A stretch of 64,000 bases of DNA from Serendipita indica DSM 11827 (Eukaryota > Basidiomycota > Agaricomycetes > Sebacinales > Serendipitaceae): contig CAJVGD010000025.1 in NCBI GenBank assembly GCA_910890315.1, forward strand, positions 124,001 through 188,000. Direction: 5' to 3'. Below, in pieces: positions 1 through 10,904 of the stretch. The notes beneath the pieces are model-generated. The model did no database searches, was not told the origin of the DNA, and saw only the letters and a program-made list of their open reading frames with translations. Position numbers and translations under genes: made by a program. How positions within the stretch are numbered: the stretch's first letter is position 1; each line of letters begins with the position of its first letter.

Positions 1-1
1 G

Positions 2-704
2 ATCAACTATCCGGACACGTACAGCGACAGCTTGGCCTGGCTGAATTACAAGGGCAGTTGGGGCAACAAAGGCTCGACAAACTGCTGGTGGTACTTTATT
101 TACAAGCAGTGCGAGCTCGTTTCTGGTCCCAATGGACCACTCAGAGATGATGTCGTGGGTTCGAGAGCCAAGACGGTGCAAGGTTCGAGAGCTGCGAGCT
201 CACTGTTCGACAAGGCGAACATGAAGGGGACGCTCTCGGTACGTATTTAGTTCTCGTGCTATAATCTTGTCTAATTGGTTGCAGCAAACCCTTGCGACAG
301 TTTCTTCCGGCGACTCGCGGTACACTCTACACATCGCGGCACCAGTTGTGGCCTCTGTTGGCGCTAGCACTCCCTTTATCACGATCGAGCAGCTCTGTGC
401 TGCTCGTAACTCGACCTCTACAGACGAGGACCCAGAGTATACGTATACGTCGACCTATATCTCTGCTCAGCTAATCAAAGGCACCACTCAGTACACTATC
501 AGCGTTCCAGCTTGCGACGGCCCCTCTTATGTTGCGGCGTACAACGTTGGGTCGTGCTCGACCGATCTGAGCGAGTCCACCAACGAGGAAGATCTAGCAA
601 AGTGCACTTTTGGGACCGCGAGAAAGATCCGCACCTTTTCGGACAAAGGCATCGAGGAAGTGGCGGCGGTCTTGGTTGATGATTTGGACAACTGGAGTTT
701 GTAG
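2..704 (+). CDS. Vps62-like protein, 3' part
   Basis: The gene is cut by the left edge; 218 residues are visible in two exons (2-238, 285-704) joined by a 46-bp GT-AG intron in phase 0. The first exon holds a Trp- and Gly-rich stretch (GSWGN, then CWW) followed by a conserved GPNGPLRDD box. This resembles the end of the Vps62-type repeat domain found in fungal vacuolar-sorting-related and plant DUF946 proteins. The second exon is Ser/Thr-rich with a few Cys and reads like a secreted or lumenal domain, ending DDLDNWSL. The family call rests on the GxWG...GPxGP pattern only. The role (vacuolar protein sorting) is taken from the yeast name and is weak. The N-terminus and any signal peptide lie outside the window. 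Confidence 0.5.
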
Positions 705-1026
705 GGCTTTGCGCTCGGTCTCATATCATAGCCGAGTACATACGGACATACGATTATATAGTCATTCATTCCTGCTTTCATCCGAACCTGCGCTGTCAAG
801 CTGCCTCCGCTCGTGTAAAAGCTCCGGTGTTTCTAGTCGGTCTAGAATATCCCAATAGGTTCCGAGCTGTGATATACCTACAAACCCTTGAAGCTTGCTT
901 GAGCTGGCTGTGCACTTTGACTTGCTCCCGACCTTATCTGGCGTTTTCGACCTTTTGTCTCAGGTTCACCAGACTCTTGTCAAATATTGTGCTAGAAACA
1001 CGAGAGCACCTAATACCCCGAGCAAC
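705..1026. other. Intergenic region 705-1026
   Basis: Spacer between the Vps62-like gene and the RhoGAP gene. It is pyrimidine-rich near the RhoGAP start, as in many fungal promoters. No RNA gene or repeat was seen. Confidence 0.5.
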
Positions 1027-3493
1027 ATGCCGCGTCCAAACCCACTGAGCACGACGCTACGACAAAAGCTGTCAAGCCTTGCCGCGCCCGCGACGCCTTC
1101 TGTCTCATCAAATCCCGCTACATTCTCTCCTACATCAATGGGCCCAGCAAAGAAGCGTGGCATCCTCGCGCGCTGGCTTCACGCCGACGAACAGGCGCAA
1201 CACTATCATCCTACTCCTGCGCAGACGCAGAGCTCCAAGGGCAAGGAACGCGAATGGGATGCCGGGGAACTAGACGAAGACATGCAGAAAATCATGAATT
1301 CGGTCATCTTCAATGGCGGATTGGATTTCGAGTCAGTGTTTCGCCTGCGTTGAAGATCGTTCCTCTTACTGGTTACTGAAACCGTGCATATCTGGATGTT
1401 TAATGGGACAACGTGGATGATAGGACACGTCCAATGGTAGTTATGACAGCTGCGGCACTTCCGAACCCCGATCACGTCGATTACGACGTTTTGCTTCAGT
1501 AAGCTACTCCTGCCATTTCTACCAATTCCATCTGACGAAAGAAATTAGACTTATTCTTGAATATTTAGATCTCTATGGCTAGTTACCTTCGGCGCACCGC
1601 GCGCCTCTGACTGATATTAATTGTACAGTTGAGGCCGACTATTGTGTCGTCTTTCTCGCGGCGGGCGGTCGCTTCTCGCCTGGCTGGAGTTGGATATGGA
1701 AGGCCTACAGAAGTTTGAGCAGAAAGTACCGTAAAAACCTCAAAAAGCTGGCAAGTCGATCAGCCCTAGGGTCGAGTTCAACTGACGTTATAAATAGTAC
1801 ATCGTCCATTCTACTGGCTTTTCCAAGATGCTCTTTTCGTTGGCAGGCGCCATTATCAGTCCAAAATTCTACGCCAAGCTCGAGTACATCTCCACACTCT
1901 CTGACCTTGCGAAGCACGTTCCGCTCAGTCAGATCAATATTCATCCCGCTGTCTACGCCGAGAATCTCAAATTCGAGCGCGAGATTACATTACCGACTTC
2001 CCAACAACCTGCTACCTCTGTCTTCGGCGCATCATTGGACGAGATCATGGGTATGGAGGGCGAGAGTGGTGGTGTTCCTCGTCCTGTCCGCGATGCCATC
2101 GCATACCTTCGTGCGTGGCGTGAGGATGACACGATACCACTGGAAGACAAAGGCTTGTTCAGGAGGAGTCCGTCGAGTGCGCTGTTGAAACAAGTTCAAG
2201 CAGCATACGATCGAGGGCAAGTTGTGGACCTCTCTCAGTACAATGACGCCAATTTGTGTGCTGTTTTGATCAAGAAATTCTTCCGCGCTCTTCCACAACC
2301 AATCTTCCTAGACTCGATGTTTGCGATGATTCGCAATTGTCCAAATCCGGATAATCCGAACACGAGGGATGATGCTGTGGAGTATATCAAGACAAAGATT
2401 ATCGGTGAGCTCGAGGGGAATAAACAGATTCTGCTCAATGTCGTCCTACGTATGGTATCCTATCTCTCTCCGATTAAGTATTGACCACGGTCGAACAGAT
2501 TTACTTCACGACGTTGCAGCTCGCTCATCAGTCAACCTCATGGATGCGTATAACCTCGCGATCGTATTCACGCCGAATCTTGTTTCCAACGATAACCCAC
2601 TTCGCGCGGTACAAATGTCCATGGTCGCCTCACCTACCACTCAGCGCAGAGGGTCCAAGGACATCATGATGCAAAATCAACCACAGCCTGATCTTTCAGA
2701 TCCTCATTCCCCGACTGTGGCCCATAATACGACTCTTGGCACTGTCATCCGTGTCTGCATCGAGGATTATTACGAAATTTTCGATGAGGTTCGGGATGTC
2801 ACAGAGGCTGTTCCTGGTGAACTGCTAGAAGCGAACGGGACGATCCCAAACCCCATATCATTACCTATTTCGGCTGAGGTCACCGCCCCTTTGGCGGCGA
2901 ACAAGGGAAAACCTGCGGCTCAAATGGCCAACATGCCAAGTTCCCCGAATGCTGCGTCAACCAGCCCGATGAGTCGTGCGCAAGGCCGGACTCGTGGTCC
3001 ACCCCCATCATCCGCTACTACATCGATGGCTTTACTCGCTCAAGCTCTAGCAAAGGATCCCTCCAACGCAGATCGAAATACTCAAGTCACACGTAGCAAT
3101 AAATCTCGAGCTCTCCTTGATCCACAAGTTGGCGAATCGTCACAGGCGTATCAAGAGAGTCGTGACGGTGCTGCTGGTTCCCGAACGCCATACGGATCGC
3201 GTTCCGTGGCGTACAACTCACATGGACCCAGTGGGAGTGGTTGGACAGGCACGGGTTTACGAGGCATGCCGAAGACGCGGAGCATCATCTCCATTGAAAA
3301 GGCGCCGCCGGTGATGGGCGTCGACATCAATCCATCTGGACATGGAAAAGGAAAGAGAACAATCACAAGCGGGAGAGAGAGTATCAATCTAGGGCGTGCG
3401 ACTATTACCAGCGGGGGAACCGTCCGCAAAAGTGCCAGCGCAGGTGTCGTGGGCGTTGGTGTGACAGCCACGGGGTTTTTCGCACCGCCATAG
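1027..3493 (+). CDS. Rho GTPase-activating protein, p50RhoGAP/Ecm25-like
   Basis: Six exons (1027-1331, 1424-1498, 1549-1577, 1629-1750, 1798-2449, 2499-3493) give a 725-residue protein. Residues of about 100-230 form a Sec14/BCH-like lipid-binding module (RPMVVMTAAALP, then AAGGRFSPGW, then YIVHSTGFSKMLF). A RhoGAP domain follows at about 270-450, with the arginine finger in GLFRRS near residue 299 and the conserved NLMDAYNLAIVFTPNL block. The tail is long, Ser/Pro-rich and probably disordered. The layout matches Ecm25 and p50RhoGAP proteins, which switch off Cdc42/Rho at membranes during polar growth. Introns 3 (1578-1628) and 4 (1751-1797) need GC donors to keep the frame. The start is the first ATG of the open exon; the exact N-terminus is the least certain part. 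Confidence 0.88.
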
Positions 3494-3820
3494 CTGTGTT
3501 TTTGGTGACCGGTATCTATGCGAACCTCCCAATTCCTCATAAAGTATCTTTGTATTCTGCCATTTCTGGCACTTGTTGTAGTTATTTAGCGCCGTGGTGT
3601 ACATAATACCCGCAGAGACAAAGCGTTTTGCCCCATCTTTCATTCCCTGTTCGTCCTATAATTTCGAAGTCTCTTTCCCCAGTTCGTTTCAACGCTATCT
3701 TTACGATAATCAACCGGTTCGCTGAACACTGTCGGCGCTCTCCTCGCCTTCCGATTCCCTTGCGCTAACATTGGTGTTATCAGATACACGCTCTTTACTA
3801 CTTCGATTTACACTCTTTCG
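3494..3820. other. Intergenic region 3494-3820
   Basis: 3' end of the RhoGAP gene and promoter of the first membrane paralog. The last 100 bases are CT-rich. No further gene was seen. Confidence 0.5.
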
Positions 3821-5091
3821 ATGCGTAACGCCACGACTACATCTCGCGAGGCTCGAGAATACGCCGAACAGTACAGGACGCTATTTAGCATCATATGGAG
3901 CTGCGTCTCAACAATATTTCTATGCATTTGGGTAACGATGCACCCGAATATCCCCCAGCCGCTCACCACAGGACGGTTGAAGCAACGTTGGGCGTTTCTT
4001 GCTTACGCTCGCCGATTCATCCGGAGTCGTCTACCTACCTTTTTGTGCGCCTTGCTTGCCCCTGAATGGGTGCTCAGTGTGAGCCTTTTGCAACTGCAAT
4101 CGGCTTACAGACTGAAGTGTCATCTAAGTACGTTGCTACCGACTTTGCCTTCATAAAATTGACAATTGTGAAAGACATATCACTCAAACATGCCTTCTTC
4201 ATTATAATGGGAGGCTATCATCTTTTTCAGCGCGGTATTCCGCCGCCGGATGGAAAACATGATGATTACGACACTCCCATCCATCCCCTCGACCCGTTTG
4301 ATGTCAAATACCTTCTCGACGTAGGGAAGTTAACACTGATCCGCTCAAACGAGTTGGATGACAAATGCAAAGGTGACTGGGTCGCCAAACTCCTCGTTCT
4401 ATCGCAGATTATCTGGTTCTTTGTTCAATGTATTGGGCGTGTACTGCAACGTCTACCTTTGTCAGAGCTGGAGATCATCACTTTTGCGTATACGCTGATG
4501 AACTTGATCATCTATGCTGTATGGTGGGAGAAACCCTATCAGGTTTCGGAGCCAGTGCGTGTCTATGAACACCTTCCGGCACGAGCAAATCTCTGCCAAG
4601 AAGAGGGGAGTATGATCGATCTACTCCATATGCTTTATGCGTATATTACCGGAGATCAGGATGAGTGGACGAACCTACGAAGGCGTTTGAGTACTCCTTC
4701 TTTCTACACTGGACGTTTTCGATTCTCGGAAAAGGATGGCGACAGCTGGACGACTCTGACCCTGGCATCCACTGCAATCGCCTTTGGATTACCTCACATC
4801 TTGGGCATTCTTTCCCCATTCTCCTCTACAATGTTGCAAATCCTCTGGAATATGTCCACAATTTTTATGTGCGCGGCACCTTTGATTATCCTGATACCTT
4901 TTCTGCGCTCAAAGGGTAGAAGGCACAAAACCGTCACTGCTTGGATGATGGTTCTATCAGCAATCGCCCTGCCTAGTATCTATGTGATGTGCAGGCTCAT
5001 CACTCTGATGATTGCAGCTCTGTCACTCCGAAATCTCCCGCCAAAGGCCTTTCACAATATCGAATGGTCGCGTTTTTTCCCTCATATCTAA
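3821..5091 (+). CDS. Multi-pass membrane protein, tandem family copy 1
   Basis: Two exons (3821-4127, 4175-5091), 407 residues. I recognise a recurrent Agaricomycete family but no named domain. The first exon encodes a hydrophobic segment with WSCVSTIFLC and HPNIPQP, then a second one with LLAPEWVL. The second exon starts with FFIIMGGYH and carries the HPLDxFDVxYLL box, two central membrane spans ending in VWWEKPYQV, and three more near the C-terminus, closing with WSRFFPHI. Seven or eight membrane spans are likely. Copies 2 and 3 downstream have the same two-exon structure with the intron at the same codon and phase. Function unknown; a role in transport or signalling would be a guess. Codon phase across the intron is consistent. 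Confidence 0.8.
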
Positions 5092-5497
5092 TTCATACGT
5101 TGCATATATACCGCAGACGTATATAGAGACAATCCTTCAGAGCGTAGAACGCATTTACGGATGTCAATGTCATGACGAAGTTGGGGTTTGCATGGATTAC
5201 GTGGCATGTACTATTAGGTTTAATGTATCTTTGGGATTGCATAGTCTAGGTTTGACGACAGTAAGGTCAACACGGACTCTTGTAACAATCGGAGTTCCTC
5301 ATGTTTTACTCTCAAAAAGCAATAGAAATACTTCATCCTTGTCCCGCCGATAAATGCGGTCCACTGCCCCAAAATGCGGGTTGTTTCCCGTCTTCCACCT
5401 ACTTCCATTCGCCATTTATATAGCATCTATCCCGCCCAATACCTACTAAACAAACACAAATCAACCTCAAGTTGCAAAGGCTCACCACTAACTGTAC

Positions 5498-6876
5498 ATG
5501 GCATTTCCACTCTTCGTCTACACACTTTCGACGCGTGATGCCGTTGCGTCCAATACAGCGATGGCACCGCAGGACTACGCTAGGCAGTATAGGTCTCTAC
5601 CAACCATCATATGGAGCTGTCTCATCACCATATTTTTGTGTACCTGGGTCTCTTTGCACCCCAACGTACCCGAGCCAATAAACACTAGCTCTTTGGGGCG
5701 ATGCAAAAAGGCCAAGACACACTTCCTTCGTGTGATGAGCAGTCGCTTAGCTCCATTTCTTGTTGCCTTTCTCGCACCCGAGTGGGTTCTAGCTTTCAGC
5801 CTTAGGCAGCTATTTTCTGCTCGTTATCTGGCAAAGCAGCATGGTACTTATAGATCCTAACCTCGGCATTGACTGAATTTTGTATAGGACTTGCACTCAA
5901 CCAGGCGTTCTTCATTGTCATGGGTGGGTTCCATCGCTTTGAGCGCAGAGCTGAAATAGCGGAGACCCACGAAACCCTTCCTACTACAAATGAAGCGCCA
6001 ATCAAAGTCAATTCAACTCAAAATCAATCTCTCGCATTCAAGGATGACGAATTCCCTTGCCACCCACTGGACCGCTTTGATGTGATCTACCTGCTAAATG
6101 CGGGTAAATTGCAGATGCCTCGTCCAAATGAACTGGAAGATAGGAGCAAGAATGATTGGGTCGCAAAATCACTTGTTCTCATTCAGACGACCTGGTTCAT
6201 TGGTCAGTGTATTGGACGCAAAGCGCAAGGTCTAATCTTGACCGAGCTCGAGGTTATCACCATAGCCTATAGCCTCGTGAATGTTGCAATCTATATCGTG
6301 TGGTGGGAGAAGCCCTACCAAGTGATGGAGCCGGTCCGTGTATATGACGAGCTTCCTGCACTCAACGAACAGCAACAGAAATGCAGGAAGAATGCGGAGA
6401 ACACAAGCAAGCTGTTTAAAGCATTTTGCTATGTTCTTGGTGCCCAGGATCGTTTCACGGATTTCCGGACGCTGAAGCGTATCCCAACCTTTGACGCAGG
6501 AGGACTAGACAACGAATCCGCTCATAGTGAAAGTATTATGGCTCTCATTGTCACTGGAGTCATATTCGGTTCTATTCACTTTCTTGCGTGGGCATCATCA
6601 TTCCCAACTTCCACCGAACGACTGCTTTGGCACATGTCTACGATCATACTCGTTGCAGTACCACTATTTCCTATATCCTTCTTAATTCTTCTGGCCGTTA
6701 TTGCTCGTCTACTTAATCTACCCTACGAATTTGCGGTGGCAGGATCCTCTCTCCTCCCACTCGCTTACATCGTCGGTAGGATTACAACTATAACGCTAGC
6801 CTTCACCACGCTTAGGTGCCTCCCCGTCGAAGCATACCGGGATGTCGGTTGGTCGGACTTTCTCCCACATATCTGA
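5498..6876 (+). CDS. Multi-pass membrane protein, tandem family copy 2
   Basis: Two exons (5498-5843, 5888-6876), 444 residues. It is a paralog of the preceding gene, with the same order of blocks: WSCLITIFLCTWV, LLAP-type APEWVLAFS, FFIVMGGFH, HPLDRFDVIYLL, VWWEKPYQVMEPV and a C-terminal WSDFLPHI. It is longer than copy 1 because of an insertion of about 30 residues, rich in charged and polar residues, after MGGFHRFE. The 44-bp intron sits at the same position as in copies 1 and 3. The 350 bases upstream are repeated at 7833-8160, and the 3' flank is followed after about 200 bp by a fragment of the MBD4-like gene. Copy 3 has the same neighbour order, so gene and neighbour were probably duplicated together. 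Confidence 0.8.
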
Positions 6877-7077
6877 GCACTCAGATCTTCTAGTGATTAC
6901 TGTATATAGTTATCGACAGATTTGAGTGTTTATGCTCGCGTGAAGTCGATTTCTGAATAATGTGGACCAGAGTGGGTCTTGGATTTTGCTCCTGGCTGCT
7001 CTGAACCACTTGGCAACTATCTTCATGGTACATGTTTTCAGAATTCTTAACACACAGACAGCGTTTTCAACATCCTC

Positions 7078-7832
7078 ATGAAACGAAAATCAAAAGGCGC
7101 GGCCTCTTCGCCACCTGCCAAACGGCGAATGCTGACAGAGCCAACTACCACACGCAAACAAACTCTCTTAGAGCCGATAAGAGGCACAACGGATGCTAGA
7201 TTTAGTGCCGACTTGGCCGTCAGTTCATGCCATTTTCGAGGAAATGAGAAGGGAATGTGTTACGAATCGCGCGGCGGTTCGTCTGACAGGTGGGAGGCCC
7301 GAGTGGGAAAGTACAACTCACGTGGTTAATATATTACTAAGCGGGAGTTTGCGAGGGTGCTAGAACGGAATGAGAGCAGATTCAGAACTAGCGAAATGTA
7401 CACGCGGAAATCGGTCCTTATATATTGTTTCGCGACCCCTATCGAGTCATTGGCAATATCTACGGATACCAAACGGATATGAGAGTCAGCGAGCAGAGGG
7501 CATAGGGGATGAGAGACGATTGGCTGGTGCGGAGTAGCGGACGGATGACGAGGTGTTGACGTCGAATCCTCGTCGACCCTAACCCTACCCATAATTAACA
7601 TTCTATTTACTTCGGTTCCGTACGGTAGCGAGAGGTCGTCGGCCATATGCGACACCGTATGGTCCGCTACCGTCGAGCGGACCCGTCTATGGTGGCGCGT
7701 CAGCTTCTCGACGTGGCGCATGTGAGTCACTGTGTCAATTATTACTCTTCCTGCATAGATTTCACCGCGTTCCGTGACAGAATGACGCCAACGAGAAAGT
7801 CAAGATATTCTAGTGGATGTACGTTGGAACTG
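7078..7832 (+). pseudogene. 5' fragment of the MBD4-like glycosylase gene, interrupted by a solo LTR
   Basis: Bases 7078-7257 and 7780-7832 match the 5' end of the MBD4-like gene at about 10840-10990, including the shared stretch coding VSS..FRGNEK and TPT[RK]RSRYSSG. The match stops near 7832, where a copy of the upstream region of membrane gene 2 begins, so the glycosylase domain is absent. Without the inserted element the fragment keeps an open frame that starts with a basic, nuclear-localisation-like stretch (MKRKSKG, then PAKRRM). The full-length gene at 10905 has lost about 50 bp in this segment. The fragment therefore preserves an older 5' end. Its presence 200 bp after membrane gene 2 mirrors the intact pair at 9265-12090. 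Confidence 0.7.
7258..7779 (-). mobile_element. Probable solo LTR (LTR retrotransposon remnant)
   Basis: A 522-bp insertion inside the glycosylase fragment, flanked by a perfect 5-bp direct repeat GAATG (7253-7257 and 7780-7784). Its ends are TGTTACG... and ...CGTGACA, so it has TG...CA termini with short imperfect inverted ends. On the minus strand a TATATAAGG box lies about two thirds along. These are features of a solo LTR left after recombination of a Ty3- or Ty1-type element. A non-autonomous terminal-inverted-repeat transposon is the alternative. The exact target repeat suggests a fairly recent insertion. No internal coding region is present. Confidence 0.6.
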
Positions 7833-8380
7833 CCGGAACGCATCTCCAAATGTCAATATCACGAAGCCAGGATTTACATGAATTACGTGTCATGTATTCT
7901 ATCGGATTGAATGTATCTTTGGGATTGCATGGCTAGACGACAGTAAGGTCAACACGAACTCGTGTAACAGAGTTCCTCGTATTTCATTCTCAAAAAGCAA
8001 TGGAAAATTTTCATTCGTGTCCCGCCGATAAATGCGGTCCACTGCCCCAAAATGTGAGTTGTTTCCCGTATTCCACCTACTTCCATTCGACATTTCTCTA
8101 GTCGAATACCTACTAAATAGACACAAATCAATCTCAAGTTGCAAAAGGTCACCATAGTTCAGCATCTAAGCTAATTAACTGCGCATACATCTCCACTTTC
8201 TCTACGTGATGCCGCTGCTTCCGATACGGCGATGACTCTGCAAGGCTACGCTAGAGAAAACATCCAAGCCGGTCAACACTAGCTCTTTGGGCTATGCAAA
8301 AGGGCCAACGAACAGTTTCTTTGGATGATGAGCATCCGTTTGGCTCCACCTCGTTGCTTTTCTTCTCATATTCTATGTTC
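7833..8380 (+). pseudogene. Truncated fourth copy of the membrane gene with its upstream region
   Basis: Bases 7833-8160 are a diverged copy of the intergenic region 5144-5470 (shared runs such as TATCTTTGGGATTGCAT and GACAGTAAGGTCAACAC). Bases 8200-8380 match the start of membrane gene 2: they retain its CTAGCTCTTTGGG and GGCTCCA stretches but lack the part encoding the first membrane span. The match fades out after about 8380. The reading frame is not maintained. This is a dead, 5'-only copy joined to the glycosylase fragment upstream, and it marks the edge of a tandem segmental duplication. Confidence 0.65.
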
Positions 8381-8523
8381 ATCAGTTATTCACAGCAATC
8401 AGAGTCACTTTCTAGTGAAAAGAGTGAACGCTTGTTGAGGCGAGGATGAGTAACGTGAGATTAGAAGAAAGGAATGGGGGGCGAGAGGGAAATATTGGCT
8501 AACGAACAATGGAAGTTAGCTAG

Positions 8524-8920
8524 TGTAATTGTATGAGTATTCCGGTGGCGCGTGAGCGATTAGTGAGCATACCTCAAACGGTGTTCGTTAACAAACCGAA
8601 TGAGGTAGCACTGCTACCGGCGAGACACGCCAAGTGAGCGTGAATGAAAATAACTAGCTATGCTAGCAGGAAATACGAAATTTAGGCCTCCGTAGGCGAG
8701 CATTGGACGAGAAAGTAGCTGGAATTCTTCTTATGTACATAATTATCGATGATTAGAGGCTTTATATACGCGCGAGAGCGCGAGACGAAACGCGGAAAGG
8801 ATGGAGTCGAAACGTGAGTGATGGAGATGAGACAGAGACGAAACAGAGTGTAAGAAGCTAGCCAAATAACTCTGAGAGACTCTGGCTGGCCCCGCGCCAT
8901 TCGGGCACGAGGGCGCTACA
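8524..8920 (-). mobile_element. Possible solo LTR
   Basis: A 397-bp segment with TGTA...TACA ends, flanked by CTAG on both sides (8520-8523, 8921-8924). On the minus strand it starts TGTAGCGCCC and has a TATATAAAG box in its second quarter to middle, as LTRs do. It carries no long open frame and its ends differ from the element at 7258-7779, so it would be a second family. The 4-bp flank repeat is short and partly palindromic, so this call is weaker than the first. Confidence 0.42.
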
Positions 8921-9264
8921 CTAGCCATCCGTTTTCCTCGCTCTTAGTCCCGGGCAGCTGAGTAGGCTATGCAGGTGGCCCATTTACCTCATTGAAACCG
9001 TGACTCCGTCAGCCTGATGCCAGGCGCTTCCTCGTGGCATAAGTCTTAACCAGCGGCTTCCTTGCCTTAACCAGCGGCTAATGATCATCACCGTTGCCGC
9101 ACTGGATCCGCGCCAAAACCCCTCCTTCGCTATGAGCTTGGGTATTTAAGTCATTTACCCTTCTTTCAATAACTTTTTGCACTCCCACTTTGACCCAGGC
9201 CAGTAGTTGATCAAACGAGCCAGTTGAAGCCTCTGAATACACGGATTATACCTTCAAGTCAATT
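8921..9264. promoter_or_regulatory. Upstream region of membrane gene copy 3
   Basis: Holds a short direct repeat (TTAACCAGCGGCT at about 9047 and 9065), a TATTTAAG box near 9144 and a CT-rich stretch before the start codon at 9265. It does not resemble the upstream region shared by membrane gene 2 and the pseudogene, so copy 3 has a different promoter. Confidence 0.35.
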
Positions 9265-10622
9265 ATGGCACTTTCACTTGCTTCCTATGCAATTTCATCA
9301 CGAGACGCTGTGTCAAATTCAGTGATTGCGCCGCAAGACTGTGCCCTGCGGTATAGGGCACTACCAGATATCATATGGAGCTGCCTTAGCACTATATTTC
9401 TGTGTACATGGGTCTCGATGCATCCAGATGTTCCTGAACCCTTCAGTATGAAGGGGTTTGGGTGGTGGAAAAGTAGTCAGGCGCGTGCTTGGCACTTTGT
9501 TCGGAGACGCCTATTTCCATTTGTCCTGGCATTGCTCTTCCCTGAATGGGTTCTCATTTTCAGCATTTCTCAATTTATTTCTGCATCCTTCTTAAAACTG
9601 GAGGCAAAGCGTACGCCTGTGTCTTAGGATCTTGCTACAACTAACATCTTTGTAGACCTGTCGCTCAATCAGACCTTTTTTATTGTCATGGGTGGTTTCC
9701 ATGGCCGTGAAGCCAAACCCGCGAGAACTCCTGGGATCGAAATGTTTAATCCACTTGGGCCCACTGAGTCTCAACCTATTACAGTGGGGAACAATTCTGT
9801 TCCAACTGAAGAGGATGAAGTTTCTTATCATCCGTTGGACAAATTTGACGTATTACAACTTCTAAAGGCGAAACAGCTACAGATTCCTCGGTCTCGTGAG
9901 ATTGAAGACAAGAGCAAGCACGATCAGATCGCGAAGTTGTTGGTCCTTGTTCAAACCATTTGGTTTGTCACTCAATGTGTTGGACGCAAAATTCAGCACC
10001 TACCATTGACCAAACTTGAGATTGTCACTCTGGCGTATATTATTATCAATATAGCGACTTATGCCTTTTGGTGGAAGAAACCCTACTGCGTGGAGGAGGC
10101 GGTGCGTATTGTCTACAAAGAGCCTATGGAACAAGAGAAACGACCACTACGCAAGAGAACTTCAAAGCCATCAACGGAAATCATCAAAGTAGTTATGTAC
10201 ACAATCAGTGGGGAGGGTAGCCTCAAAGCTTTCGGCAAAGCTTTCCGCGATCGAAAAGCTCGACGTATTATTGTAGCTTTGATCAGCTTTGTGGCCAGCA
10301 TAGTGGTTCTGACTGTCAGCGGCGCTCTTTTCGGTGCTGTTCACTTCCTTGCATGGAGTCGTCCTTCCCAACTGCTGTGGAACAATTGCTTTGGCGCATA
10401 TTCTCAATAGTACTAACTGGAATCCCAGTTATAATGCCACCACTGGCTTTTGCAATTCTCAATATTTCTCTTCGACCGTTGTCAATCCTGCTTTCGATGC
10501 TCGCTTTCATCTACCTAGTTGGGAGAGCCGTCACCTTGGTACTCGCATTTACCACACTAAGGCATCTGCCACCCGGAGCGTACCGTGGTGTTGAATGGTC
10601 GCATTTCCTCCCCCATGTCTAG
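9265..10622 (+). CDS. Multi-pass membrane protein, tandem family copy 3, frame-disrupted
   Basis: Exons 9265-9610 and 9656-10622 align with copies 1 and 2 throughout (WSCLSTIFLCTWVSMHP, FFIVMGGFH, HPLDKFDVLQLL, FWWKKPYCV, WSHFLPHV). The intron has the same position and phase as in the paralogs. Near 10356 the frame changes: upstream codons read HFLAW and the homologous downstream codons (SSFPTAVEQLLW) lie in another frame. One missing base, most simply a G in a TGGG run, accounts for it. As written, the protein stops at 10410 and loses the last two membrane spans. It may be a recent pseudogene or a sequence error. Conservation of the rest suggests the gene was functional until recently. The intact MBD4-like gene starts 280 bp downstream. 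Confidence 0.72.
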
Positions 10623-10904
10623 GCATATCACATGATAATAATGTCACTGTATATATGCTAGTTACCTTGAATCCTTGAATACTTGCATCTTCTTGCCGCT
10701 CTTGACTCCTGTCTTGGATCAAAGTGGGTTTGAACTCGCTCCCCAACTAATCAGGGATCTTCTAAGCGCATTCTCGTCCTCGCTATCAAAGAAAGCAGGA
10801 TTAATTTCTGCTCATTCTATCAAGCAACAATCAACGCGTGCGGCCTCCATGCCACCTGATAAACAGCGAATGCCGACAGCGCCAACTACCGCACACGGAC
10901 AAAC

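Noticed and set aside
7577-7590. CCCTAACCCTACCC, telomere-like repeat
   Set aside because: Only two imperfect units, inside the probable LTR; too short to be a telomere relic.
7326-7730. 134-codon minus-strand open frame inside the 522-bp insertion
   Set aside because: No protein-like motif, and it lies within a repeat whose ends and TATA box suggest an LTR.
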